DNA of 64,000 nucleotides from Acidobacteriota bacterium (GTDB lineage: Bacteria; Acidobacteriota; Terriglobia; Acidiferrales; UBA7541): positions 1 through 64,000 of the forward strand of contig QHYN01000199.1 of assembly GCA_003224145.1 (NCBI GenBank), given 5' to 3'. Below are positions 50,442 through 60,617 of the stretch, in pieces. The notes below the pieces were generated by a model. That model was not told where the DNA came from, ran no database searches, and worked only from the letters and a program-made list of their open reading frames with translations. The first letter of the stretch is position 1; each line of letters starts with the position of its first letter. Both the position numbers and the translations under genes were made by a program.

Positions 50442-52616
50442 TTGAGGCGGAGTGCTGGCCGAACTGATCTCACCATGCCCCAAAATCGCGCGCACGCCCT
50501 GATGAGAGATCGCCGAACGGTGAATCGTGGGCGAGAGCGCACGGCAGCGGATCGTTTGCTCATTGTTGCCGGCTTGACTCTTCTCTGGATCACCGCGGTC
50601 TTTGGCCGTTTAGCGTACCTTCAACTTTTCTGTCACAGCGAATACTTGGCGCGGGCGGCCCGACAGCAACAGCGCACCATTGAAATCACGCCAAAGCGCG
50701 GCTCGATCTACGACCGCAACATGCATCCGCTGGCGATGAGCATTCCTGTGGATTCCGTGTTCGCCGTGCCCACCGAGGTTGGAGATGCACAGCTCGCGGC
50801 GCAATTGCTCTCGCGAGTGCTGGGGATCCCGGGCGATGTGCTGGAAGCACGATTGGAATCGGGGCAGAGTTTTGTTTGGATCGCGCGCAAGGTACCGCCA
50901 GACAAAAAGGAGGCGGTCGAGGCCTTGAACCTGATGGGCATCTATTTCCAGAAAGAGAATCAGCGCATCTATCCGAAAAGGGATCTTGCCGCCCACGTGT
51001 TGGGCTTCGTCGACCTGGATGAAAAGGGGCTCGGTGGGATCGAGCACGAACTGGACAGCAAAATCCGCGGCAAGAGCGAAAAGATCGTGGTGATGGCAGA
51101 CGCGCGCCAGCGCTGGTTCGACGGAGGGGAAGCACAGCGCGAACCCGGCGCAAGCGTGATCCTGACGCTGGATGAGAGAGTGCAGTACATCGCCGAGCGC
51201 GAACTCGCCGCAGCCATCGCCAAGACGCACGCCATGGCCGGGACCGTCATGGTGATGAACCCTAACACGGGGGAGATCCTCGCGTTGGCCAGCTGGCCGA
51301 AGTTCAATCCGAATGCTGCAAACGAGGCGCCTGCCGAATCGCGGATGAACCGCGCCGTCACGGCACTGTACGAGCCGGGTTCGACCTTTAAGTTGATTAC
51401 CTTGGCGGCGGCCTTCGATCAAGGCATCACCCGGCCGGAGGAGGTGTTCGATTGCGAGAATGGCGCGGTGTATGTAGCAGGCCACCGGATTCACGACCAT
51501 AAGCCGTTCGGCCTGTTGAGCGTTGCTGACATTCTGGCCCAATCGAGTGACGTGGGAGCGATCAAGATCGCATTGCGGTTGGGAGCGCCAAAATTTTACG
51601 ATTACATTCGCGCGTTCGGATTTGGCCAGCCTACCGGTGTAGATCTGCCCGGAGAGAGCAAAGGCCTCGTGCGGAGGCTGGAGAGCTGGTCGGCGATCTC
51701 CATTGGATCGATTTCGATGGGACAAGAGGTGGGCGTCACGCCGATTCAGCTCATCAGCGCCGTTTCCGCAATCGCGAATGGCGGTTTACTTTACAAGCCG
51801 CACGTAGTAGCGGAATTACGACGCGGGGATCGAGTCGTGCCATCGGAAGGGGTTCTGGCACTAGCGGACCCCCGACGGGTGATCCGGCCGGAAACGGCGG
51901 CGACGCTTCGCCGGCTGATGGAAAGAGTGGTGCTCAACGGCACCGGAAAGCTGGCTCGCCTCGATGGTTGGACCGCGGCGGGGAAAACAGGCTCCGCTCA
52001 GAAAATTGATCCCGCTACAGGCCGCTATTCCAGGACGCAACTGATTGCTTCATTTACCGGGTTTGCCCCGATTAGCAACCCGGCGGTCACGATCCTGGTG
52101 TCGCTGGATTCGCCGGTCGGGCAACGCGAAGGCGGACAGGTGGCGGCGCCGGTTTTCAAGCGCATCGCGGAGCAGATCCTTCCTTACTTGGATGTACCTC
52201 GCGATGTGCCCATCGGACCACGGCTTCTTCAAGCTGCTTACCGGAGCGACCGAGCATCAAACTCAGCAGCGCTCGCGGATTTCACGCCGACGGATTTTAC
52301 CGGCCAGCCGGACCAGCCCCCGGCTGAATTTGCCGGGACCACTGCAAAGGCGGGCATGGGCCAGCTTCCTCCGGTAACGGTGGCCGTGGATGAAGGCGGC
52401 GATATTCCGGTCCCGGACATGAGTGGAAAAACGGTGCGAGAGGTGACCGAGATGTGCCTTCGTTTGGGGCTGGATCCCGTATTGGTTGGCAGCGGTCTTG
52501 CAACAAATCAGAAGCCGGCGGCGGAATCGAAGCTGAGGCGCGGGGCGAAGGTCACCGTACAATTCGGAACACCGGCGCCGAAGAACAGCAAGTCTCGGAA
52601 GGGAACCCGGCGTTAG
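50442..52616 (+). CDS. ftsI: penicillin-binding protein 2/FtsI-type transpeptidase with C-terminal PASTA domain
   Basis: RGSIYDRNMHPLAMSIPVDSVFAVP; YEPGSTFKLITLAAA; SSDVGAIK; KTGSAQK; PASTA VPDMSGKTVREVTEMCLRLGL. Confidence 0.95.
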   Translation: MRRSAGRTDLTMPQNRAHALMRDRRTVNRGRERTAADRLLIVAGLTLLWITAVFGRLAYLQLFCHSEYLARAARQQQRTIEITPKRGSIYDRNMHPLAMSIPVDSVFAVPTEVGDAQLAAQLLSRVLGIPGDVLEARLESGQSFVWIARKVPPDKKEAVEALNLMGIYFQKENQRIYPKRDLAAHVLGFVDLDEKGLGGIEHELDSKIRGKSEKIVVMADARQRWFDGGEAQREPGASVILTLDERVQYIAERELAAAIAKTHAMAGTVMVMNPNTGEILALASWPKFNPNAANEAPAESRMNRAVTALYEPGSTFKLITLAAAFDQGITRPEEVFDCENGAVYVAGHRIHDHKPFGLLSVADILAQSSDVGAIKIALRLGAPKFYDYIRAFGFGQPTGVDLPGESKGLVRRLESWSAISIGSISMGQEVGVTPIQLISAVSAIANGGLLYKPHVVAELRRGDRVVPSEGVLALADPRRVIRPETAATLRRLMERVVLNGTGKLARLDGWTAAGKTGSAQKIDPATGRYSRTQLIASFTGFAPISNPAVTILVSLDSPVGQREGGQVAAPVFKRIAEQILPYLDVPRDVPIGPRLLQAAYRSDRASNSAALADFTPTDFTGQPDQPPAEFAGTTAKAGMGQLPPVTVAVDEGGDIPVPDMSGKTVREVTEMCLRLGLDPVLVGSGLATNQKPAAESKLRRGAKVTVQFGTPAPKNSKSRKGTRR

Positions 52617-52617
52617 G

Positions 52618-54231
52618 ATGAGGACTGGACTCAGCCATGAAGAAGATCGAGTGCAGGAATCTGCTACAACCCGCGCCGATGGCCCTGTGAGTCATTCTGT
52701 CCGCACAGGCACGGATACCATTCGGAAAAAGCTCAGGGAAGTCCTTCTAGGAATCGAAACCGCCCCGCTCTTCGCGGCAGGAGAGTATGAAATTCAGCAA
52801 GTTGCCTGCGATTCGCGGAAAGTGCGGCCTGGGGCGATGTTTTTCGCTTTACACGGGGCCAAGGCGAACGGGAACGCGTTTATTCAAGACGCCATCCAGC
52901 GCGGCGCGATGGTCATCGCAAGCGAAGAGCCAGCGCCTGCCGACGCACAAACAGGAGTGGTGTGGATTCAGGTTGGAGAAGCACGCAAGGCGCTGGCAAT
53001 CGCGGCCGCGAATTTCTACGGGCACCCCGCAAGCGCGCTCCAACTGGTGGCGGTGACGGGGACGAACGGGAAAACCACCACAACTTCGCTGGTTGATGCG
53101 ATGGTGAAGGCTTCGGGGGCGAAGACGGGCTTGTTTGGTACGATTTCCTATCACACGCCGCTCGGCGATTACCCCGCACCCAATACCACGCCGGAATCGG
53201 TGGACCTGCAAGGATTTTTGGCGGAGACCCGTGATGCCGGCGGGAAATACGCAGTGCTCGAAGCCAGCTCGCATTCCCTGTCGATGGATCGGCTGTGGGG
53301 CTGCCATTTTCAAGCTGCGGTTTTCACCAACTTGACGCGCGAGCACATGGATTTTCACCAGACCTTTGAGGATTATTTCGCCGCAAAAAAGAGGCTCTTC
53401 GAGGGCACGGGAGCAGGCGCTCCGGAAGTGGCCGTTCTGAATATCGACGATGAGTTTGGCAAGCGGCTCGTGGGCTTGGCGAAGAAAACCGTGAGCTACG
53501 GGCTGGAATCCGGCGCCGACATCACGACCAAGAAATTTCAACTGAATTTCGAGGGATTGAGTTTCACGGCGCAAACGCCGCATGGAAAGGTGCACATTGT
53601 TTCGCGGCTCGTCGGGCGGATCAACGTGTACAACCTGCTTGCAGCGATTGGTGCGGCGCAGGCCCTGGGTCTTTCGAATGAAATCATTGAAAAGGGCATC
53701 CAAAATCTGGAGAGCGTTTCCGGACGCTTTCAGCAGATTGTTCAAGGCCAGCCTTTCGTCGTGATCGTGGATTACGCGCACACCGACGATGCGCTGGAGA
53801 ATCTAATTCGAACGGCGCGGGAGCTAAATCCAAACGGACGCATCATCACGCTTTTCGGATGCGGCGGATTGAAGGATCGAACCAAGCGGCCCGTCATGGG
53901 GGAAGTCACAGGCCGGTTGAGCGACCTGACGATTCTTTCGAACGATAATCCGCGCACGGAAGATCCGCTGAAAATCATCAGCGACATCATTGTGGGACTG
54001 CAAAAGACGGCAGGAAAATATCTGATCGAGCCTGACCGGGAAAAAGCCATCGGCATGGCGATGGATGAAGCGCGGGCGGGCGACATTGTGTTGCTGGCCG
54101 GAAAGGGTCACGAGAATTACCAGATTCTTGCCGACCGCACGCTGGAATTTGACGATCGGGAAATGGCGCGGCGCGCGCTTCGTGAACGGGGATTTGAAGG
54201 GCCGCAGAATGGCTCCGGGTTTGGCACGTAG
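52618..54231 (+). CDS. murE: UDP-N-acetylmuramoyl-tripeptide synthetase MurE
   Basis: VAVTGTNGKTTTTSLVDAM; NLTREHMDFHQTFEDYFAAKKRLF; DNPRTEDP; exact N-terminus uncertain. Confidence 0.96.
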   Translation: MRTGLSHEEDRVQESATTRADGPVSHSVRTGTDTIRKKLREVLLGIETAPLFAAGEYEIQQVACDSRKVRPGAMFFALHGAKANGNAFIQDAIQRGAMVIASEEPAPADAQTGVVWIQVGEARKALAIAAANFYGHPASALQLVAVTGTNGKTTTTSLVDAMVKASGAKTGLFGTISYHTPLGDYPAPNTTPESVDLQGFLAETRDAGGKYAVLEASSHSLSMDRLWGCHFQAAVFTNLTREHMDFHQTFEDYFAAKKRLFEGTGAGAPEVAVLNIDDEFGKRLVGLAKKTVSYGLESGADITTKKFQLNFEGLSFTAQTPHGKVHIVSRLVGRINVYNLLAAIGAAQALGLSNEIIEKGIQNLESVSGRFQQIVQGQPFVVIVDYAHTDDALENLIRTARELNPNGRIITLFGCGGLKDRTKRPVMGEVTGRLSDLTILSNDNPRTEDPLKIISDIIVGLQKTAGKYLIEPDREKAIGMAMDEARAGDIVLLAGKGHENYQILADRTLEFDDREMARRALRERGFEGPQNGSGFGT

Positions 54232-54383
54232 CGCGCTTGTTTCTTGGCAGGGACGAGGGCGCTCGGGTTGCGGGGCGGCCGATACGGGCCGGTCGCTAAC
54301 CTCTCGAAAGGAGGAGCCCTCAATACGTTGAGCACCGAGCGAACCGTGGCGTACTGGGTTAAGACGAACCCTCTGAGGAGCTT

Positions 54384-55823
54384 ATGCGGTGGACGATTGC
54401 ACAAGTGGCTGGCGCTTTGGGTACTCGGGCGGGGCCGGGACTCGACCCCGTGGCCCGGCTGGCCGGTGTGTCGATTGATTCTCGCACGGTATGTCCCGGA
54501 GAACTGTTCGTGGCCATCCACGGACCGCGTCACGATGGACACGATCATGTTGCCAGTGCGCTGGAGCATGGAGCGCTCGCGGCATTGGTGGCAGAAGCAC
54601 AGCTTCCTCGGTACGCGGGGTGGGTCGGCGACCGGTGCATCGCCGTGGCCGACACTTTCGAGGCGCTCAAGCAACTGGCGCGCGCGGTGCGGGAAACGTG
54701 GGGCGGGAAAATTGTCGGCGTTACTGGCTCCGTCGGCAAGACCACCACGAAGGAAATCCTGGCGGCACTGCTGGGCACGAAATTACGGGTCTTGAAATCG
54801 GAAGGAAATCTGAACAACGAGTACGGTCTGCCGCTAACGCTGTTTCGGCTGGAGGAAACGCGTCAGGCCGCGGTGCTGGAGATGGGGATGTCGCGCCGCG
54901 GCGAACTGGCGCGGCTGGCGGCGATTGCTCGGCCCGACGTCGGAGTAGTGACGCGCGTTTCGCCGGCGCACCTGGAATTTTTTGAGTCGGTTGATGAGAT
55001 TGCACTCGCGAAACGCGAGTTGATTGAAGGATTGAACGGCCACGATTCGACGGCCGTGCTGAACGCCGATGATCCACGCGTTGCGGCATTTGGAGCTTTC
55101 GCGCCGGGGCGTGTGTTGACGTATGGCATAGAAAAGTCGGCATTCTTTATGGCCCAGGAGATTGAAGACCGCGGAGCGCTGGGAACGGCATTTGATTACA
55201 TCAGTCCAGAAGGGCGCGTACGACTGGAGCTGACCGTTCCTGGACGCCACGCGATAGCGAACGCGCTGGCGGCACTCGCAGCGGCAAGTGTTTGGGGAAT
55301 CGGCGCGGCGGAAGCGCAGAGCATCTTCCGCGCGTTGCGCGCGCCGGCAATGCGCGGAGAACTCTTGCGATTTTCGAATGGAGCGGCGCTGATCAACGAC
55401 AGTTACAACTCGAGCCCGGCAGCTTTGCAGGCCATGACGGAATTGCTTGCGGCCACGCCGAATTTTCAGCGGCGAATTCTGGCTGCGGGCGAGATGCGCG
55501 AACTTGGCAGCGCCTCGCAGGAATTGCACCGGGCCGCCGGGCAATTGGCCGTGAAGACCGGAAAGATCGATTGGATCATTGGCGTGGCCGGTGATTCTGC
55601 GCAGATCGTGGAAGGGGCCGTGGCCGCGGGTATGCCGCGCGCGCGGACAAGATTTTTTGCAACGCCGCAAGAGGCCGCTGAATTTTTGGGAAGCCTGGTG
55701 GCCTCTGGAGATTTGGTGCTGGTGAAGGGCTCGCGCGGAGTGAAAATGGAACAGATTGTCGATGCGCTGATCGCTCGGTACGCCGCGCCGGGGGAGTTCT
55801 CCGGTCAGGAGGTATGGCACTGA
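54384..55823 (+). CDS. murF: UDP-N-acetylmuramoyl-tripeptide--D-alanyl-D-alanine ligase MurF
   Basis: GVTGSVGKTTTKEILAALLG; EMGMSRRGELARLAAIARPDVGVVTRVSPAHLEFF; NDSYNSSPAALQAM. Confidence 0.96.
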   Translation: MRWTIAQVAGALGTRAGPGLDPVARLAGVSIDSRTVCPGELFVAIHGPRHDGHDHVASALEHGALAALVAEAQLPRYAGWVGDRCIAVADTFEALKQLARAVRETWGGKIVGVTGSVGKTTTKEILAALLGTKLRVLKSEGNLNNEYGLPLTLFRLEETRQAAVLEMGMSRRGELARLAAIARPDVGVVTRVSPAHLEFFESVDEIALAKRELIEGLNGHDSTAVLNADDPRVAAFGAFAPGRVLTYGIEKSAFFMAQEIEDRGALGTAFDYISPEGRVRLELTVPGRHAIANALAALAAASVWGIGAAEAQSIFRALRAPAMRGELLRFSNGAALINDSYNSSPAALQAMTELLAATPNFQRRILAAGEMRELGSASQELHRAAGQLAVKTGKIDWIIGVAGDSAQIVEGAVAAGMPRARTRFFATPQEAAEFLGSLVASGDLVLVKGSRGVKMEQIVDALIARYAAPGEFSGQEVWH

Positions 55824-55824
55824 G

Positions 55825-56970
55825 ATGCTTTACTACCTCCTCTTCCACATGTTGCAGCGCTACTTCAGCCCCCTGAATGTGTTCCGTTACATCACCGTAC
55901 GAACGGTCTATGCGAGCCTCACGGCGATGTTTCTTGCACTGGTTTTTGGGCCGGGGCTGATTCGGCGGCTTCAAGAACTCCAGATTGGCCAATACATTCG
56001 TGAAGAAGGACCGGAAGCGCATAAGAAAAAGGCCGGAACACCGACGATGGGCGGAGTGCTGATTGTCCTATCGACGGCGGTGCCGGTGCTTCTTTGGGCG
56101 GATCTGACCAATCCATTCATTCTTCTCTCGCTCTTCGCGCTGATCGCGTTTGCGATTATCGGGTTCATCGATGACTACGCAAAGGTCTCCAAGCAGCACA
56201 ACCTGGGTCTCACGGCAAAGAAAAAAATCTATTTCCAGGTTTTTGTCAGCTTGGTCGTCGGCGTCGTGCTGTTGGTCCTGGCGACTTACAGCGCTTACTC
56301 GACGCAATTTGTCTTTCCTTTCTTTAAACGATTCCACCCCGACCTAGTTATCCACTCTCTGCTGAATCGCTCCCATTTTTGGGGACACCTCTGGCCGCTG
56401 GCCTTTGTGCCGTTTCTCGTGGCAACAGCAATTGTCATTGTGGGCTCCTCCAATGCCGTGAACTTGACGGACGGTCTGGATGGCTTGGCCATCGGGTGTA
56501 CGGTGATCGCCGCGGGGGCGCTGACAGTGTTGACGTACGTGAGCAGCAACTTTCGTTGGGCCACTTATCTCGAGATTCAGTACATCCCGCGCGTCGGTGA
56601 ATTGACCGTTTTTTGCGGAGCGCTGGTGGGCGCGTCGCTGGGATTTCTCTGGTACAACGCGCATCCCGCGGAGATTTTCATGGGCGATGTGGGCTCGCTG
56701 TCGCTCGGAGGGACTCTCGGAACGATCGCCGTGATCATCAAGCAGGAAATTTTGTTGTTCTTTGTGGGTGGGGTTTTTGTCGTGGAAGCGGTCTCGGTCA
56801 TCTTGCAGGTGGGATCGTTCAAGCTGCGCGGAAAGCGCATTTTCCGCATGGCGCCGATTCATCACCATTTCGAATTGCTGGGCTGGAGCGAGTCGAAAGT
56901 GATCGTGCGCTTCTGGATTGCCGCGCTGGTTTTTGCCCTGTTCGCGCTGACGACCTTGAAGTTGAGGTAG
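55825..56970 (+). CDS. mraY: phospho-N-acetylmuramoyl-pentapeptide-transferase
   Basis: HKKKAGTPTMGGVLIVLST; NLTDGLDGLAIGC; FMGDVGSLSLGG; APIHHHFELLGWSESKVIVRFWI. Confidence 0.98.
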   Translation: MLYYLLFHMLQRYFSPLNVFRYITVRTVYASLTAMFLALVFGPGLIRRLQELQIGQYIREEGPEAHKKKAGTPTMGGVLIVLSTAVPVLLWADLTNPFILLSLFALIAFAIIGFIDDYAKVSKQHNLGLTAKKKIYFQVFVSLVVGVVLLVLATYSAYSTQFVFPFFKRFHPDLVIHSLLNRSHFWGHLWPLAFVPFLVATAIVIVGSSNAVNLTDGLDGLAIGCTVIAAGALTVLTYVSSNFRWATYLEIQYIPRVGELTVFCGALVGASLGFLWYNAHPAEIFMGDVGSLSLGGTLGTIAVIIKQEILLFFVGGVFVVEAVSVILQVGSFKLRGKRIFRMAPIHHHFELLGWSESKVIVRFWIAALVFALFALTTLKLR

Positions 56971-56986
56971 GAGATTCGGTAACGAA

Positions 56987-58378
56987 ATGCCTTCGCCCAT
57001 TGAACTTCGGAACAAGCGCGTGCTGGTCATCGGACTGGCGAGGACCGGTGTGGCCACGTCGCTCTTCTGTGCGGCGCGCGGCGCGCGCGTGACCGCGACG
57101 GATACCCGGAGCGAAGAAGAACTGGGCGATTCCATCGCCCCGCTGCGCGCGACAGGGCTACGCCTGGAACTGGGCGGGCACCGCGAAGAGACGCTCGTGA
57201 ATCAAGATTTGATCGTTCCGAGCCCTGGCGTGCCCGCCGATGCGCCACTGCTGCGAACTGCGCGCTCGCAAGGCCTCAGCATCTGGAGCGAAATTGAGCT
57301 GGCGGACCGTTTTCTGAAAGGACGTCTGATCGGGGTTACCGGCTCGAACGGGAAAACCACGACTACCACGCTGATCGAACACATTTTGAAGACCGCCGAG
57401 TTCTCCACCATCCTTGCGGGAAATATCGGCACTCCACTGATCTCCGTCGTGGAACGCACGAAAGACGCAACCATCACCGTCGTAGAGCTCAGCAGTTTTC
57501 AATTGGAATGGATCGAGACGTTCCGGCCGAACATCAGCGTGTTTTTGAATCTCACGCCCGATCATCTGGACCGCCATCACACGTTGGAAGCCTACAGCGC
57601 TGCGAAAGCGCGCATCTTCGCGAATCAAGCGGAAACCGACAGCGCCGTATTGAACGCAGATGACCCAGCGACCGCGTCGCTGGCCCCGGCGAAACCGCAG
57701 GTGTACTGGTTCAGCCGGAAGCAGCGGGCCGCCCAGGGCGCTTTCGTCAGAGAAAAGGAAATCCTCTTCCGCCGTGACGGAGCAGAGGAATCCATTTTGA
57801 AGCTCGCGGATATTCCGCTGGCTGGGGCGCACAACGAGGAAAACGTTCTCGCTGCGGTGGTGGCGGCGCGTCTCGCAGGTGCAGCGCCGGCGGCGATTGC
57901 TAAGGGCGTGCGATCGTTCGCAGGCGTCGAGCATCGCCTGGAGTTCGTTGCGGAGATTGGCGGTGTGCGCTATTACAACGATTCGAAAGCGACCAACGTG
58001 GACGCCACTCTGAAGGCGCTGGATGCCTTCCCCGGGCGAATTCTGATCATTCTTGGCGGGAAAGACAAAGGGAGCGATTACACATTGCTGCGAGCGCCGC
58101 TGCGGGAGAAGGCCATTCTTGCACTCCTCATTGGCGCTGCAGCGGAAAAAATTGAAAGGCAAATCGCGGGCAGCGTGGCAATCGAGCGCGCCGGCACGCT
58201 GGAACGCGCCGTGGAAATTGCCTCGCACGCGGCACGGCAGGGCGACATCGTGGTTCTTGCCCCGGCGTGCGCGAGTTTCGACCAGTTTCAGAGCTACGAG
58301 CACCGCGGCCGCGTTTTCAAGGATCTTGTGCACCAACTCGAGCGGCAAGCCGCGAGCACAACTTCCGGAAGAGGGTGA
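56987..58378 (+). CDS. murD: UDP-N-acetylmuramoylalanine--D-glutamate ligase
   Basis: GVTGSNGKTTTTTLIEHIL; LELSSFQLEWIETFRPNISVFLNLTPDHLDRH-type region; YYNDSKATNVDATLKAL. Confidence 0.97.
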   Translation: MPSPIELRNKRVLVIGLARTGVATSLFCAARGARVTATDTRSEEELGDSIAPLRATGLRLELGGHREETLVNQDLIVPSPGVPADAPLLRTARSQGLSIWSEIELADRFLKGRLIGVTGSNGKTTTTTLIEHILKTAEFSTILAGNIGTPLISVVERTKDATITVVELSSFQLEWIETFRPNISVFLNLTPDHLDRHHTLEAYSAAKARIFANQAETDSAVLNADDPATASLAPAKPQVYWFSRKQRAAQGAFVREKEILFRRDGAEESILKLADIPLAGAHNEENVLAAVVAARLAGAAPAAIAKGVRSFAGVEHRLEFVAEIGGVRYYNDSKATNVDATLKALDAFPGRILIILGGKDKGSDYTLLRAPLREKAILALLIGAAAEKIERQIAGSVAIERAGTLERAVEIASHAARQGDIVVLAPACASFDQFQSYEHRGRVFKDLVHQLERQAASTTSGRG

Positions 58379-58384
58379 GCGAAC

Positions 58385-59503
58385 ATGCCGAGACGATTGG
58401 AAGGTGACCGCTGGCTCTTTGGTGTGACCCTCGCACTCTGCCTCTTTGGCGCGGTGATGATTTTGAGTGCATCTGCCGTTACTGCGGAGCAGCTGTACGG
58501 CCACTCGTACCTCTTTCTTGTGCGGCAAGCGGCTTGGCTGTTGATCGGACTTTTCGGAATGTTCGTGCTGATGCGTACGGACTATCACAAACTTCGCGAG
58601 CCTGCCGTGGTCTACCCGGTCCTCTGTGGAGTCTTGTTGATGCTGGTCGGCGCGTTTTTTGTGGATAAGTCGCACGCGACGCACCGGTGGATTCGCTTTG
58701 GTCCGGTGGGGATTCAACCTTCGGAACTTGCGAAACTTGCCGTCATCCTGTACCTGGCTTGGTTTCTCGACCAAAAGAGACGGGGTAAGACCAGAATGGA
58801 ATTCTGCCGAGAAGATTTCTTGCACACCATTCTGCCCGCGATTGCGCCGGTATTGGTGTGCATTGGGTTGATTCTTGCGCAACCGGATCTGGGAACGTCG
58901 GTGGATATCCTCTTGTTCGCGACCGCGATTCTGTTCGTGGCCGGCCTTTCCTGGAAGTGGATTGCCGCCGGAGCCGCGGCAGCGGTACCACTGTTTTACC
59001 TGCTGATCTCGCTGGCCTCCTATCGCATGGCACGCTTGCTTGCCTTCTGGGACCCCAGCTCCGACCCACAAGGCGCAGGATTCCAGTTGAGACAGTCGCT
59101 GATTGCCGTGGGTTCCGGGGGCCTGACAGGCGTGGGATTAATGGAAAGCAAGCAGAAGCTTTTCTACTTGCCCGAGGCGCATACCGATTTCATCTACGCG
59201 GTGATTTGCGAGGAGCTCGGTTTCATCGGCGCGGCGATCGTCATCGCGCTATTTGTGATCTATGGAAAACGCGGGATGCGGGCGGCCTTTGGGGCGCCGG
59301 ATGCCTTTGGACGCCTGCTCGCGCTGGGAATCACGGCGATGGTTTTGTGCCAGGCGTTGATCAATTTCGCCGTGGTTCTGGGAATGGTGCCGACAAAAGG
59401 GATCCCGCTGCCGTTCGTCAGCTATGGCGGGTCGAGTTTGCTGGTGATGTTGCTAGGCACCGGTGTGCTGCTCAACATCTCGCAGCAGGCAAGGGAAGCT
59501 TGA
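58385..59503 (+). CDS. ftsW: peptidoglycan glycosyltransferase FtsW
   Basis: SEDS topology; GPVGIQPSELAKLAVILYLA; EAHTDFIYAVICEELGFIGA; KGIPLPFVSYGGSSL. Confidence 0.97.
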   Translation: MPRRLEGDRWLFGVTLALCLFGAVMILSASAVTAEQLYGHSYLFLVRQAAWLLIGLFGMFVLMRTDYHKLREPAVVYPVLCGVLLMLVGAFFVDKSHATHRWIRFGPVGIQPSELAKLAVILYLAWFLDQKRRGKTRMEFCREDFLHTILPAIAPVLVCIGLILAQPDLGTSVDILLFATAILFVAGLSWKWIAAGAAAAVPLFYLLISLASYRMARLLAFWDPSSDPQGAGFQLRQSLIAVGSGGLTGVGLMESKQKLFYLPEAHTDFIYAVICEELGFIGAAIVIALFVIYGKRGMRAAFGAPDAFGRLLALGITAMVLCQALINFAVVLGMVPTKGIPLPFVSYGGSSLLVMLLGTGVLLNISQQAREA

Positions 59504-59519
59504 GGAGCGGGCGCGCCAG

Positions 59520-60617
59520 GTGAAATTGCTGATTGCAGGCGGTGGCACAGGCGGACACGTTTTCCCGGCGCTGGCCATCGCCCGGGAATGGCTGGCCAGA
59601 GGAACAGAGAGAGAAGTGGTGCTCGTGGGAACCGAACGCGGAATTGAGATGAAGCTGGTGCCTCAGGCAGGACTGCCCCTGGAATTGCTGCGTGTCGCAG
59701 GATTGAAAGGCAAAGGTGGCGCCACGCTGATCAAAAACTTGTCCATGCTGGCTCCAGCGATGCTGGACGCTCGCCGCGTCTTGAGAAAACACAAACCGGT
59801 AGCCGCGTTTGGAGTTGGAGGCTACGCCGCAGGGCCCATGTTATTGACGACGTGGCTCGGCCGCGTCCCCAATGTCATTTTCGAGCCGAATGCCGAACCG
59901 GGCTTTACCAATAAGGCGCTGGCGCGCATTGCGACACGAATTGCCACGGGCTATGAAATTTCTGCACAGGCGTGGGGGAAAAAAGCAATCGTTACCGGCT
60001 GTCCGGTGCGCCCGGAATTCTTTTCCATATCGCCTCGAACGCCGCAGAAGCCTTTTCGTCTGCTCATCACCGGAGGGAGTCAGGGTGCTCTGCCGATCAA
60101 TCGGGCATTCGTGGATGCCATGGACCGCCTGGCCGCGCGAAAAAGGGAACTGAGCATCGTCCATCAAACCGGAGAACGGGACTATAACGCAGTACGCACC
60201 GCGTACGCGCGGCGCGAGTTCAACGCGGAGGTCGTACCCTTCCTTTCGAACATGGCGGAGCGCTTTGCCTGGGCCGACGTGATTGTTTGCCGGGCAGGAG
60301 CCATCACCGCAGCGGAAGTCGCAGCCGCCGGCCGAGCCGCCATCTTCATCCCCTTCGGGAGGGCCACTGACAGCCATCAATTGCGCAACGCGCAGGAAAT
60401 GGTCCGCGCGGGCGCGGGCCGCCTGATTACCGAGTGGGAGCTGACGGCGGAAAAACTGAGCGCCGAAATCTTTGCTCTCATCGACCAGCCCCAGGAAATC
60501 GAAAAGCTCTCCAAAGCCGCGCGCGCATTGGCACGCCCTGAGGCCGCGCGCGACATCGTCAATCTGATTGAAGAGGCCGCAAACGTGCAAAGAAATCTTG
60601 CGAGGGCAAAACCATGA
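59520..60617 (+). CDS. murG: UDP-N-acetylglucosamine--N-acetylmuramyl-(pentapeptide) pyrophosphoryl-undecaprenol GlcNAc transferase
   Basis: VKLLIAGGGTGGHVFPALAIAREW; GGSQGALPINRAFVDAM; CRAGAITAAEVAAAGRAAIFIPF; GTG start inferred. Confidence 0.97.
   Translation: MKLLIAGGGTGGHVFPALAIAREWLARGTEREVVLVGTERGIEMKLVPQAGLPLELLRVAGLKGKGGATLIKNLSMLAPAMLDARRVLRKHKPVAAFGVGGYAAGPMLLTTWLGRVPNVIFEPNAEPGFTNKALARIATRIATGYEISAQAWGKKAIVTGCPVRPEFFSISPRTPQKPFRLLITGGSQGALPINRAFVDAMDRLAARKRELSIVHQTGERDYNAVRTAYARREFNAEVVPFLSNMAERFAWADVIVCRAGAITAAEVAAAGRAAIFIPFGRATDSHQLRNAQEMVRAGAGRLITEWELTAEKLSAEIFALIDQPQEIEKLSKAARALARPEAARDIVNLIEEAANVQRNLARAKP

Noticed and set aside
54244-54795. 183-aa plus-strand ORF overlapping the murE-murF spacer and murF
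   Set aside because: Overlaps the murF N-terminal coding region in another frame and is W/R-rich; considered spurious.
57158-59071. 637-aa minus-strand ORF antisense to murD and ftsW
   Set aside because: Lies opposite two unambiguous core genes; composition is typical of antisense frames in GC-rich DNA.
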